Shown here: positions 39,301-48,066 of the stretch, in pieces
How the letters are laid out: each line of letters begins with the position of its first letter
Numbering within the stretch: position 1 is the stretch's first letter
From: Bradyrhizobium arachidis
Lineage (GTDB): Bacteria > Pseudomonadota > Alphaproteobacteria > Rhizobiales > Xanthobacteraceae
Direction: 5' to 3'
NCBI RefSeq assembly: GCF_024758505.1
Contig: NZ_CP077970.1
Span: 9,255,501-9,319,500 of the forward strand
DNA length: 64,000 bases
Made by a program: the position numbers and the translations under genes
The notes under the pieces: generated by a model
Told to the model about the DNA's origin: nothing
The model's database searches: none
Seen by the model: only the letters and a program-made list of their open reading frames with translations

Positions 39301-40479
39301 TTAGTCGCGGGCCAAGCACATCGCGATGCCCATGCCGCCGCCGATGCAGAGCGTGGCGAGGCCCTTCTTGGCATCGCGCTTCTGCATCTCGTGCAGCAGC
39401 GTCACCAGCACGCGCGCGCCGGAAGCGCCGACGGGATGACCGATCGCGATCGCGCCGCCATTGACGTTGACCTTGGACGTATCCCAGCCAAGGTCCTTGT
39501 TGACGGCGCAGGCCTGCGCCGCAAAGGCTTCGTTGGCCTCGATCAGATCGAGATCGCCGACGCTCCAGCCGGCCTTCTTCAGCGCGGCGCGCGAGGCCGG
39601 GATCGGGCCCGAGCCCATGATCTTCGGATCGACGCCGGCCTGCGCCCAGGACACGATGCGCGCGAGCGGCTTCTTGCCTTCCTTGGCCGCCTGCTTCGCC
39701 GTCATCAGCACCACGGCGGCAGCGCCGTCATTGATGCCGGAGGCCGAACCCGCGGTGACGGTACCTTCCTTCTCGAAGGCGGGACGAAGTTTTGCCATCG
39801 CCTCGAGCGTTGCACCATGGCGAGGATATTCGTCGGCGCTGACCACCACATCGCCCTTGCGGGTCTTGATGGTGACCGGAACGATCTCGTCGTTGAACTT
39901 GCCGGCCTTCTGCGCGGCTTCCGCCTTCTGCTGCGAGGCGACCGCGAACTCGTCCTGCTGGGCGCGGGTGATCTGCCACTGCCGCGCGACATTCTCGGCG
40001 GTGTTGCCCATATGGTAGCCGTTGAAGGCATCCCACAGCCCGTCCTTGATCATGGTGTCGACGAACTCGAGCGCGCCCATCTTGACGCCGCCGCGCAGGT
40101 ACTGGGCGTGCGGGGCCATGCTCATGGATTCCTGGCCGCCGGCCACGACGATTTCGGAATCGCCGTTGAGCAGCGCCTGGTAGCCGAGCGCAACCGTGCG
40201 CAGGCCCGAGCCGCAAAGCTGGTTGACGCCCCAGGCCGGGCTCTCCACCGGGATACCGGCCGCGATCGAGGCCTGGCGAGCCGGGTTCTGGCCCTGAGCA
40301 GCGGTCAGGATCTGCCCCATGATGACTTCCGAGACCCGGCCGGGCTCGATGCCACCACGCTCCAGCGCGGCCTTGATGGCGATGGCGCCGAGGTCATGGG
40401 CGGGAAGGGTCGCGAAGGCTCCGTTGAAGCTTCCGACCGGGGTGCGGGCGGCGCTGACGATGACGACATCGTCTGACAT
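39301..40479 (-). CDS. phaA: Acetyl-CoA C-acetyltransferase (beta-ketothiolase)
   Basis: It condenses two acetyl-CoA to acetoacetyl-CoA, the first PHB step. The 392-residue thiolase has the acyl-accepting Cys in [14 protein letters not shown], the His in [14 protein letters not shown] and the second Cys in [12 protein letters not shown] chose the second ATG (40479) because AGGAG lies six bases before it, while the ATG at 40485 directly abuts that site. phbB follows downstream, separated by a terminator; phaC is not in this window. Confidence 0.95.
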   Translation of the reverse strand: MSDDVVIVSAARTPVGSFNGAFATLPAHDLGAIAIKAALERGGIEPGRVSEVIMGQILTAAQGQNPARQASIAAGIPVESPAWGVNQLCGSGLRTVALGYQALLNGDSEIVVAGGQESMSMAPHAQYLRGGVKMGALEFVDTMIKDGLWDAFNGYHMGNTAENVARQWQITRAQQDEFAVASQQKAEAAQKAGKFNDEIVPVTIKTRKGDVVVSADEYPRHGATLEAMAKLRPAFEKEGTVTAGSASGINDGAAAVVLMTAKQAAKEGKKPLARIVSWAQAGVDPKIMGSGPIPASRAALKKAGWSVGDLDLIEANEAFAAQACAVNKDLGWDTSKVNVNGGAIAIGHPVGASGARVLVTLLHEMQKRDAKKGLATLCIGGGMGIAMCLARD

Positions 40480-40797
40480 GGGCATCTCCTGGGGCTTGAG
40501 GTTCTTTTTCGAAGGGGCAGGCGAGCGATCGAAATGGGTTCGCCAGTCTCGAATGTCATCCTGTTAACGTCGTTGCGGCATGTCAATCGGCCGGAGACCG
40601 GTTTTACGCCGCACCGCATTCAAAATAGCGTTCTTGGCTGTTTCGCAAGCAACTTTTTGCTCCCCGATTAACCGTGGCGCACAAAACGGTAGCGTGAGGC
40701 CGTTGAAAATGCTTATTTTGTTGCGTTGCGTACTCTTCCCGCCCTGCGGCAATTGCCGTCGGGTTCCCCGTTCTCAGCGTTGTTCAAGTGAGAGCCC
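40480..40797. promoter_or_regulatory. Divergent phaA / phaR control region
   Basis: This 318-base region between phaA and phaR includes the perfect palindrome CGGCAATTGCCG at 40747-40758, about 40 bases before the phaR start, and a TTGTTGCGTTGCGTA stretch at about 40718-40732. PhaR of other bacteria represses its own gene, so this is a sensible place for its operator. The exact site is not proven. Confidence 0.45.
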
Positions 40798-41382
40798 ATG
40801 GCGAAATCAGACCAACCCACCACCATCAAGAAATACGCGAACCGCCGGCTCTATAACACCGGGACGAGCACCTATGTGACGCTGGAAGATCTCGCCGCCA
40901 TGGTGAAGGAAGGCGAGGATTTCCTGGTCTACGACGCCAAGACCGGCGACGACATCACCCGCTCGGTGCTCGCGCAGATCATCTTCGAGCAGGAGAACAA
41001 GGCCGGCCAGAACCTGCTCCCGACCACCTTCCTGCGCCAGCTCATCCGCTTCTACGGCGACAGCATGCAGATGGTGGTGCCGAAATATCTGGAGCAGTCG
41101 ATCGCGACGCTGACCCAGGAGCAGGAGAAGTTCCGCAAGCAGATTGCGAGCACTCTCTCCGGCACGCCCTTCGCGCCGCTGGAAGAACAGGTCCGCCGCA
41201 ACATGGAGCTGTTCCAGCAGACCTTCTCGATGTTCAAGCCGTTCGCCCCGCGCACCGGCTCGCCGGAGCCCGAGCCCGACGCCGGCGCCGAGCCGCCCAA
41301 GGACGCCAACATCGACGAACTGCGCCAGCAGATGAAGGACATGCAGGAGCGGCTGGAGCGGATGTCGAAGAAGGAAGAGTAG
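40798..41382 (+). CDS. phaR: Polyhydroxyalkanoate synthesis repressor PhaR
   Basis: PhaR is a PHB-responsive DNA-binding repressor. The 194-residue protein starts with the PHB accumulation N-domain (TTIKKYANRRLYNTGTSTYVTLEDLAAMVKEG and VLAQIIFEQENK), followed by a middle helical region LLPTTFLRQLIRFYGDSMQ, and ends in a long coiled-coil-like tail rich in Glu, Lys and Met. It is divergent from phaA and presumably controls PHB granule genes. Confidence 0.95.
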   Translation: MAKSDQPTTIKKYANRRLYNTGTSTYVTLEDLAAMVKEGEDFLVYDAKTGDDITRSVLAQIIFEQENKAGQNLLPTTFLRQLIRFYGDSMQMVVPKYLEQSIATLTQEQEKFRKQIASTLSGTPFAPLEEQVRRNMELFQQTFSMFKPFAPRTGSPEPEPDAGAEPPKDANIDELRQQMKDMQERLERMSKKEE

Positions 41383-41748
41383 GTTTTTCTTTCGTACGCC
41401 GCGGCCTGTCTGCAAGCCGCTTTACCAATACCAACCCCACGATGTCGTCCTGGCGAAAGCCAGGACCCATACCGCGTGATCTCTCGATCGCGTGCAGTGT
41501 GAATACCGGCTGAAATTCCACGACTGCCAATCTTCGCCAAACCCTCCCTGGGGTAATGGGTCCTGACTTTCGCCAGGACGACGTTGGGGCTTGCTTCCCC
41601 AATCCCGTCATCGCGCGCGCAGCATCCCAACCGCAGTCACCCTCCGTAAACTACCGCGCTTAAGGGAATTTTCCCGGATCGCCGCTACGCTCAGCGCCTC
41701 AGTTACGTTGCGTTAAGTGTGTTGGCCCGCCCGAGAAGCTCCTCACCG
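41383..41748. other. Gap between phaR and the GGDEF-EAL gene
   Basis: These 366 bases hold the repeat at 41444-41583 and no recognisable gene. The last 100 bases are probably the leader of the GGDEF-EAL gene. Confidence 0.4.
41444..41583. repeat. Dispersed repeat, 'GTCCTGGCGAAAGCCAGGAC' type
   Basis: It starts GTCGTCCTGGCGAAAGCCAGGACCCAT and ends ATGGGTCCTGACTTTCGCCAGGACGACG, with CTCCCTGGGGTAATGG inside. It is the same family as 24131-24264. Confidence 0.8.
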
Positions 41749-44610
41749 ATGACGACGAACCGCAAGACCAGGCCGGAGGCCGCCGGCACGGAAGCCCTGC
41801 TCGCGCTGAGCCAGCTTGCGCTCGATCGCATGGAGCAGGGCGTCTGTGTCTACGACGCGGACAACCGGGTCATACTGTTCAACCGGCGCTATCTCGAGCT
41901 GTTCAACATGTCGGCCGACGTGGTGCGGACAGGCGCGAGTTATCGCGATGTGCTCGCGCACTCGGCCTCGCTCGGCAACTTTCCCGTGAGTGAGGTCGAC
42001 AATCTCTTCCGCGAGCGCATCGCGCTGCTTTCGGCCGGCAAGCCGTTTCGCGCGGAGCAGAGGCTGTCGAACGGGCTAGTGCTGGCGCTCGACCTGAAGC
42101 CCCTGCCCGAGGGCGGATGGATGACGATCTGCGACGACGTCAGCCGCCTCGCCCGGCTCGAGGCGGAGTTGCGTTTGCAGGCCGAGCGCAGCCGGCACGC
42201 GCTCGCCAACATGTCGCACGGCCTCGTGATGTACGATGCCGAGGGCAGTCTGATCGTCTGCAACAACCAGTTCATCGAGCTCTATGGTCTTGATCCCGAC
42301 ATCATCAAGCCGGGCGTGGCGCACCAGGCGCTGGTCGAGCACTGGTTCGCACGCGGCAATTCGGCCGAGACGCCGGCCGAGACATTCCACGACAACCGGA
42401 TGAAAGAGGTTCGCCGGCAAAGTCCGAACATGGTGTTTCTCAAGCGCTTCGACGGACGGATCACGCAGGCCGTCTCGCGCTTCCTGCCCGAAGGCGGGTG
42501 GGTGACCTCGCATGAGGACGTCACCGAGCGGCGGAAGCAGGAAGAGGCGCTGAAGCAGCAGAACATGCTGCTCGATGGCGCGCTCGAGAACATGGCGCAC
42601 GGGCTGTGCTTCTACGACAGCGACATGCGGCTGCGTCTCAGCAACAACCGCTATCGCGAGATCTACCGGCTGTCGGAAGAGGAGGCCCGGCCCGGCACGC
42701 ATCTCGGCGAGCTGATCGAACGCTCGATGGCCAACGGCGCCTTCTCCTCGGAATACTCGCCGCAGCAAATTCTCGATGCCGCTCGCGCCCGCATCAAGAG
42801 CCGCGACCACTCCGCGATGCGCCGGCGCATGGCTGATGACACCGTGGTCTCGGTGCGCTATTGCACCTTGCCCGAGGGCGGCTTCGTCGCGACCTATGAG
42901 GACATCACCGAGCGCGAACGCGCGATCGAGGAGCTGAGCGAGCAGTATCGCCGGTTCGACGCGGCGCTCAACAATATGAGCCAGGGGCTGTGCATGCTCG
43001 ACAGCCATCTGCGCGTCATCGTCTGCAACACCCGCTACATCGAGATGTACGGCCTCTCGCCCGACGTGGTGAAACCTGGCATCTCCATGCGCGAGATCAT
43101 GGAGTATAGCTGCTCGCTCGGCATCCACCCGAACACCACGGCGGCGCAGCTCTATGCAGATTATGTCGAGCGGTTGCGCGAGGGTGAGCACACGCTGCAC
43201 CGTCACCTCAGCGACGGGCGCATCATCAAGCTGAACCACAAGCGGATGGCGCATGGCGGCTGGGTCGTCACCTATGAGGACGTCACCGAGCGCCACAAGG
43301 CGCAGGCGCGCGTCGCCCATATGGCGCGGCACGACTCATTGACGGAATTGCCCAACCGCACGCTGTTCCGCGACAGGATGAACGACGGCCTGGCCGAGAT
43401 CACGGTGTCCGGCGGCGAGATGGCGGTGCTGTGCCTCGACCTCGACAATTTCAAAACAGTCAACGACCGGCTCGGCCATGCTGCCGGCGACCGCCTGTTG
43501 CGCTGGGTGGCCGCGCGGCTGAAGGAGCATGCCGGCGAGCACGACACGGTGGCGCGGCTCGGCGGCGACGAATTCGCGCTACTGCAACGCGGACCGCAAC
43601 CGGAATCCGCCGAACGGCTGGCGCGCCGTCTGGTCGAGATCATCGGCCGGCCGCCGCCGCTGGAGAACCAGTCGATCCATGTCGGCGTCAGCATCGGCAT
43701 TGCGCTCGCGCCCGAGCACGGGCTCGACGCCGATGAATTGATGAAATGCGCCGACCTCGCGCTATACCAGGCCAAGGCCAAGGGCCGCGGCGCCTACCAG
43801 CTCTTCCAGCCCGAGATGGAGGAGCTGGCACGCTCGCGGCACGCGCTGGAGCACGATCTGCGCGGCGCGCTGGAAGCGCGCGAATTCCATCTCGTCTTTC
43901 AGCCGCAGGTTCGCCTCGATAGCTCCGAGCTGACCGGCTTCGAGGCGCTGTTGCGCTGGAAGCACCCGGTGCGCGGCATGGTGTCGCCCGCCGAATTCAT
44001 TCCGATCGCGGAGGAGACCGGACTCATCATTCCGATCGGCGAGTGGGTGCTGCGGGCGGCCTGTGCAACCGCGGTCACCTGGCCCGAGACCATGACCATC
44101 GCAGTGAACCTGTCGCCGGTGCAGTTCCGCTCCCGCGGGCTGGTCGCCATGGTCACGAACGCGCTGGCCGAAGCCGGCCTGCCGCCGCAACGGCTCGAGC
44201 TCGAGGTCACCGAGACCGCGCTGCTCGACGACAACGAGACCACCATCGACACGCTGCACCAGCTCCGCGCCCTCGGCGTGCGCATCAGCCTCGACGATTT
44301 TGGCGTCGGTTATTCCTCGCTGAGCTACTTGCGCAAGTTTCCGTTCGACCGGATCAAGATCGACCGCTCCTTCGTCGGCACGCTCGGTGAGAGCCCGGAG
44401 AGCGTGGCCATCGTCCGCACCATCGCGAGCCTCGGCTCCGTGCTTGGCGTCGAGACCACGGCCGAAGGCGTCGAGACCTCGGACCAGCTCGAATTCGTCC
44501 GCGCATCCGGCTGCACCGCCGTCCAGGGTTTTTACTTTGGCCGCCCCTGCCCCGCCGCGGAGATCGATCGCATGATCGAGAGCCTGAGCGCGATCCGCCG
44601 CGTGGCGTAA
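41749..44610 (+). CDS. Four-PAS GGDEF-EAL protein (c-di-GMP turnover)
   Basis: A cyclic-di-GMP enzyme of 953 residues without a signal peptide or clear membrane segments. Four PAS-like modules lie in tandem; their shared core 'NMxxGLxxYD...NNRYxEIYxL' begins at residues 28, 155, 282 and 410. Each ends with LPEGGW- or MAHGGW-type and VTSHEDVTER-type strands. A GGDEF domain follows with an intact GGDEF at 605, then an EAL domain with intact EAL at 732, DDFGVGYSS, KIDRSF and TTAEGVET. The allosteric I-site position reads GEHD instead of RxxD. Both activities look possible; which dominates is unknown. The ATG at 41749 is preferred over a GTG 30 bases upstream. Confidence 0.93.
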   Translation: MTTNRKTRPEAAGTEALLALSQLALDRMEQGVCVYDADNRVILFNRRYLELFNMSADVVRTGASYRDVLAHSASLGNFPVSEVDNLFRERIALLSAGKPFRAEQRLSNGLVLALDLKPLPEGGWMTICDDVSRLARLEAELRLQAERSRHALANMSHGLVMYDAEGSLIVCNNQFIELYGLDPDIIKPGVAHQALVEHWFARGNSAETPAETFHDNRMKEVRRQSPNMVFLKRFDGRITQAVSRFLPEGGWVTSHEDVTERRKQEEALKQQNMLLDGALENMAHGLCFYDSDMRLRLSNNRYREIYRLSEEEARPGTHLGELIERSMANGAFSSEYSPQQILDAARARIKSRDHSAMRRRMADDTVVSVRYCTLPEGGFVATYEDITERERAIEELSEQYRRFDAALNNMSQGLCMLDSHLRVIVCNTRYIEMYGLSPDVVKPGISMREIMEYSCSLGIHPNTTAAQLYADYVERLREGEHTLHRHLSDGRIIKLNHKRMAHGGWVVTYEDVTERHKAQARVAHMARHDSLTELPNRTLFRDRMNDGLAEITVSGGEMAVLCLDLDNFKTVNDRLGHAAGDRLLRWVAARLKEHAGEHDTVARLGGDEFALLQRGPQPESAERLARRLVEIIGRPPPLENQSIHVGVSIGIALAPEHGLDADELMKCADLALYQAKAKGRGAYQLFQPEMEELARSRHALEHDLRGALEAREFHLVFQPQVRLDSSELTGFEALLRWKHPVRGMVSPAEFIPIAEETGLIIPIGEWVLRAACATAVTWPETMTIAVNLSPVQFRSRGLVAMVTNALAEAGLPPQRLELEVTETALLDDNETTIDTLHQLRALGVRISLDDFGVGYSSLSYLRKFPFDRIKIDRSFVGTLGESPESVAIVRTIASLGSVLGVETTAEGVETSDQLEFVRASGCTAVQGFYFGRPCPAAEIDRMIESLSAIRRVA

Positions 44611-44631
44611 AGCTGCAACCTCGAAGGAATC

Positions 44632-44722
44632 GTAGGGTGGGCAAAGGCGCGTCAGCGCCGTGCCCACCATCTCTCTACGCCTCGAAAGAAGTGGTGGGCA
44701 CGCTTCGCTTTGCCCACCCTAC
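44632..44722. repeat. Dispersed inverted repeat, 'GTAGGGTGGGCAAAG' type
   Basis: It has GTAGGGTGGGCAAAGGCGC at one end, GTGCCCACCAT in the middle and GTGGGCACGCTTCGCTTTGCCCACCCTAC at the other. A close copy is at 49592-49683. It lies between convergent genes. Confidence 0.85.
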
Positions 44723-44780
44723 GGACTCCGCGCAAGCCGGGCGAGGGAGCCCCGCGAGTCGCGCGGTAACAGCTCACGCC

Positions 44781-45245
44781 TCACTCCTCATCATTGCCCT
44801 CCAGCCGGTCGCGTAGCGCCGTCACCACGCGATGCGCGGTTTCGATCTCCTTGACCGATAGTCCGTCCGCGAGACCATTGACCCACGGCGCCTGCAGGCG
44901 GAGCGCCGCGTCGAAGGTCTGCTGCCCCTTGCCGGTGAGGACGACGAGCTGCGCGCGGCGATGATGCGGATTGGTCTCGAATGCGACGAGCCCGTCGCGT
45001 TCGAGATCGTTGACGATGCGCTGCACGTTCTGGCGGTTGGCCCCGAGGTTGCGGGCGAGCCAGGCGACCGGCTCGGGCCGCTCTGCACTGACGATGGCCC
45101 CCAGGATCTGCCAGCGAGCGCTGGTCAGGCCGAGCTGCGCCACCAGCCGGTCGCCGGCCGTGAGAAGCAGGCTGTTGGCGCGGAACAGCTCGAGAATGCA
45201 GTCGGTCAAGGCGTCGCCCGCCGGGGTTCTCTTGGTCCTGGTCAT
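44781..45245 (-). CDS. MarR family transcriptional regulator
   Basis: A 154-residue MarR protein. The winged helix includes LTSARWQILGAIVSAERPEPVAWLARNLGANRQNVQRIVNDLERDGLV and the wing NPHHRRAQLVVLTGKG. It is divergent from the monooxygenase-like gene and probably represses it and itself through the inverted repeat between them. Confidence 0.9.
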   Translation of the reverse strand: MTRTKRTPAGDALTDCILELFRANSLLLTAGDRLVAQLGLTSARWQILGAIVSAERPEPVAWLARNLGANRQNVQRIVNDLERDGLVAFETNPHHRRAQLVVLTGKGQQTFDAALRLQAPWVNGLADGLSVKEIETAHRVVTALRDRLEGNDEE

Positions 45246-45264
45246 TCGTCACCATATTTCTATC

Positions 45265-45282
45265 TTGACATCATCATGTCAA
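45265..45282. promoter_or_regulatory. Inverted repeat TTGACAT-CATC-ATGTCAA, candidate MarR operator
   Basis: The arms are perfect 7-mers with a 4-base spacer, in the AT-rich gap between the MarR gene and the monooxygenase gene. A partial repeat, TTGACATCAT, recurs at 45307-45316. On the minus strand the right arm provides TTGACA, 17 bases before AAATAT, so the operator would overlap a -35 box of the regulator gene. Confidence 0.65.
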
Positions 45283-45340
45283 TTAGCTACGACCTATCAT
45301 ACCGAATTGACATCATATACCCAAATTGACGGAACCGACC

Positions 45341-45706
45341 ATGGCCCTGCGTCCTCTCGACCCCGCCTTCCCGATCGACCGGCAGATCGCGATCGATGCC
45401 GGCCCCGTCGTGCTGGTGAATTTGTTCACGCTCGACAAGGCCGACGAACAGCAGTTCCTGGAAACCTGGCAGGACGACGCCGCCTTCATGAAGCGGCAGC
45501 CCGGCTTCATCTCCACCCAGCTTCACCGCGCGCTCGGCGACAGCCCGACCTATCTGAACTACGCAGTGTGGGAATCGACCACGGCCTTCCGCGCCGCGTT
45601 CACACATTCGGAATTCCGGGCGAAGATTTCGGCCTACCCATCCTCCGCCGTCGGCAGCCCGCATCTGTTCCAGAAGGTCGCGATTCCCGACATCTGCGTC
45701 GCGTAG
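45341..45706 (+). CDS. Antibiotic biosynthesis monooxygenase (ABM) family protein
   Basis: A small 121-residue ferredoxin-like (dimeric alpha-beta barrel) protein. The family core is visible: VLVNLFTLDKADEQQFLETWQDDAAFMKRQPGFISTQLHRAL and YLNYAVWESTTAFRAAFTHSEFR. Such proteins act on quinones or aromatic compounds, or degrade heme; the substrate here is unknown. It is under likely control of the adjacent MarR regulator. I chose the ATG at 45341. Confidence 0.87.
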   Translation: MALRPLDPAFPIDRQIAIDAGPVVLVNLFTLDKADEQQFLETWQDDAAFMKRQPGFISTQLHRALGDSPTYLNYAVWESTTAFRAAFTHSEFRAKISAYPSSAVGSPHLFQKVAIPDICVA

Positions 45707-45733
45707 GCGTCGCGCGCGCGAGGACAACACGAC

Positions 45734-46180
45734 ATGATCAAGAGCATCCATCCCATCGCCGGCGCTGTCGCGATCGTCACGATTGCGGCGTTCTGGCTAT
45801 CGACGGCGCTGACCGAGCTGTTCGCGCCCCACGGGGTCGTTGCGCTGGTCAAGACCGCGATACCATGGGGTTTCCTGCTGCTCATTCCGGCGCTGGCCGC
45901 GGCAGGAGGCTCGGGATTCGGCCTGGCCAAAGGGCGGCGGGCCGGATTGGTCGGGGCGAAGATCAAGCGCATGCCGTTCATCGCTGCGAACGGCATTTTG
46001 GTTCTCATCCCCTCGGCACTGTTCCTCGCGTCCAAGGCGAACGCTGGCGAGTTCGATACAGGCTTCTATGCCGTGCAGGCGCTCGAACTGGCCGCAGGCG
46101 CGACAAACATCACGCTGCTCGGCCTGAACATGCGGGACGGCCTGAGAATGAAGGGCAGGCTTCGCCGCCAACCGGCGTGA
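45734..46180 (+). CDS. Hypothetical small membrane protein
   Basis: A 148-residue protein with three or four hydrophobic segments (VAIVTIAAFWLSTALTELF, ALVKTAIPWGFLLLIPALAAAGG, FIAANGILVLIPSALFLAS, and one near 118-132) and basic loops KGRR and KIKRMP. I do not recognise the family. It follows the ABM gene by 27 bases and is probably co-regulated with it. Confidence 0.8.
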   Translation: MIKSIHPIAGAVAIVTIAAFWLSTALTELFAPHGVVALVKTAIPWGFLLLIPALAAAGGSGFGLAKGRRAGLVGAKIKRMPFIAANGILVLIPSALFLASKANAGEFDTGFYAVQALELAAGATNITLLGLNMRDGLRMKGRLRRQPA

Positions 46181-46247
46181 CGCACCGACGATCGCGACGC
46201 TGAACGTCTGGTCGCCCTGTCGGCTCCGTTGAAAATTCCGTGTCTCG

Positions 46248-46280
46248 GCACGTGCGCGCAAGACCAATTGTCGCACGTGC
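46248..46280. other. Inverted repeat GCACGTGCG ... CGCACGTGC
   Basis: Perfect 9-bp arms, each with an internal CACGTG palindrome, are separated by 15 bases. It lies in the gap between the small membrane protein gene and tctC. It could be an operator for the transporter or a weak terminator of the preceding genes. Confidence 0.45.
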
Positions 46281-46425
46281 TTTCTGCCGCGGAAATCGTC
46301 CGTCTCCGAGCGCTGCGCGATTGGCGCGATGCGCTTTTCTTCTCCGGCTTTTTCAGGGACAATCCTCCCTGCAAGAAAACCAAGAACAGCGGTCGGTCGA
46401 CGACGACCGCGAGGGAGGCGTTGCG

Positions 46426-47388
46426 ATGTCGCGTTATCGGCTGGGAACGATTGTATTTGCCATGGGTGCGCTGCTCTCCGTTGCGGCCGGCGCCCAGGAT
46501 TATCCGACCAAGCCGATCACGCTGATCGTGCCGTGGCCAGCCGGCGGGTCGACCGACCTCTCGATGCGCGCGATCGCCGACAGTGCCTCGAAAGTGCTGG
46601 GCCAGCCGATCGTGATCGACAACAAGGCCGGCGGCAGCGGCACGGTCGGCCCCGCGACCATGGCGGCGGCGGCAAAGCCCGACGGCTACACCATCGCGCA
46701 GATCCCGATCACGGTGTTCCGCCTGCCCCTGATGCAGGAAGTGTCTTGGGATCCGGCGAAGGATTTTACCTACATCGTCCATCTCACCGGCTACACGTTT
46801 GGCGTGACTACCAGCGCGGAGTCGCAGTTCAAGAGCTGGAAGGACGTGGTCGACTTCGCCAAGGCCAACCCAGGCAAGGTGACCTATGCGACGCCGGGCA
46901 CCGGCACCTCGCTGCATATCGGCATGGAGCAGATCGCCGCGATGTCCGGCATCAAGCTCACCCAGGTGCCGTTCAAGGGCGGCGCGGAGACCAACGCCGC
47001 GGTGCTGGGACAGCACACCATGCTGCAGGCCGACTCCACCGGTTGGCGGCCGCTGGTCGACGCCGGCAAGCTGAAGCTGCTGATGGTGTGGACCGGCGCG
47101 CGTTCGCCGAACTATCCCGACGTGCCGACGCTGAAGGAGCTCGGCTATCCCATGATCTACGACTCCCCGTTTGGAGTCGCGGGTCCCAAGGGCATGGACC
47201 CAAAAATCGTCGCCAAGCTGCACGATGCCTTCAAGAAGGCGGTCGAGGACCCCGCGGTCATCGCCACGCTCGCCAAATACGACATGGTGCCGAACTACAA
47301 GAACACCGAGGACTACAAGAAGTTCGTCGTCGAGGTCACGGAATCCGAGCGCAAGGTCATCGACACGCTCGGGCTGGCGAAGAAGTAG
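46426..47388 (+). CDS. tctC: Tripartite tricarboxylate transporter substrate-binding protein (TctC family)
   Basis: A periplasmic receptor of 320 residues (Bug family). The signal peptide ends near VAAGAQDYP. The family motifs PITLIVPWPAGGSTDLSMRAIAD, VIDNKAGGSGTVGPATMAAAAKPDGYT and PFKGGAETNAAVLG are clear. The ATG at 46426 has GGGAGG about nine bases upstream. Its ligand, probably a carboxylate, is unknown. tctB and tctA follow. Confidence 0.93.
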   Translation: MSRYRLGTIVFAMGALLSVAAGAQDYPTKPITLIVPWPAGGSTDLSMRAIADSASKVLGQPIVIDNKAGGSGTVGPATMAAAAKPDGYTIAQIPITVFRLPLMQEVSWDPAKDFTYIVHLTGYTFGVTTSAESQFKSWKDVVDFAKANPGKVTYATPGTGTSLHIGMEQIAAMSGIKLTQVPFKGGAETNAAVLGQHTMLQADSTGWRPLVDAGKLKLLMVWTGARSPNYPDVPTLKELGYPMIYDSPFGVAGPKGMDPKIVAKLHDAFKKAVEDPAVIATLAKYDMVPNYKNTEDYKKFVVEVTESERKVIDTLGLAKK

Positions 47389-47426
47389 ACTGGCGAAGAA
47401 CAACTTGAGTTGCCGCAAATTCCGGC

Positions 47427-47554
47427 GTCATCCTGAGGTGCGAGCCGCCCTTGCGGCTCGCCTCGAAGGATGGACACGGGCACCGTCGCCCTTCGAGGGC
47501 CGCTGAAGAAGCGGCCACCTCTGCGACAACGGCTTCGCCGTTGCGCGAGGGTGG
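47427..47554. repeat. Dispersed repeat, 'CTTCGAGGGCCGCTGAAG' type
   Basis: It starts GTCATCCTGAGGTGCGAG, holds CCTCGAAGGATGG and CCCTTCGAGGGCCGCTGAAGAAGCGGCC, and ends with a GCGACAACGGCTTCGCCGTTGCGC hairpin. It lies inside the transporter gene set, between tctC and tctB. Confidence 0.75.
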
Positions 47555-47576
47555 CGGTGGTCTGGAGGCGCTTCAC

Positions 47577-48062
47577 ATGGACAACGACCGCAACGTCAAA
47601 CTCCGCCTCAGCAATTCCGAACTCTGGGGCGGGCTGATCGGGCTGGCGCTCGGCGGCTTCGTGATCTGGCAGGGATTGAAGCTCAAGCTCGGCACCATCA
47701 ACGATCCCGGCTCCGGCTATGTGCTGTTCTACACAGGCATTTTGATGTGCGTGTTCGCGGCCGCCATCATCTTCTCGGCGATCACCGAGGGCGGGCCGAC
47801 GCTGGCGTCGCGCTGGGAGAATACGCGCTGGACCAAGCCGCTGCTGCTGATCGCCTGCCTCACCGCGTTCTCCTTCGCGCTGGAGCCGCTCGGCTTCCTG
47901 CTGTCGTCGATCCCCTTGATGCTGCTGCTGTTGCGCCTGATCGATCCGGTGCGCTGGACGCTTGCGGTCCCGATCGCGGTGCTGGTGCCATCAGGCATGT
48001 GGTGGGTGCTCAAGCGCCTCTTGTTGATCCAACTGCCTTCGGGCCTGTTCGGGATCGGTTGA
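47577..48062 (+). CDS. tctB: Tripartite tricarboxylate transporter small membrane subunit TctB
   Basis: The small subunit, 161 residues, with four hydrophobic helices. The N-terminal helix ELWGGLIGLALGGFVIWQGLKLKLG and the GPTLASRWENTRWTKPLLLIACLTAFSFALEPLGFLLSS segment match the family. The start is preceded by GGAGG. It ends four bases before tctA. Confidence 0.9.
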   Translation: MDNDRNVKLRLSNSELWGGLIGLALGGFVIWQGLKLKLGTINDPGSGYVLFYTGILMCVFAAAIIFSAITEGGPTLASRWENTRWTKPLLLIACLTAFSFALEPLGFLLSSIPLMLLLLRLIDPVRWTLAVPIAVLVPSGMWWVLKRLLLIQLPSGLFGIG

Positions 48063-48066
48063 TCGC

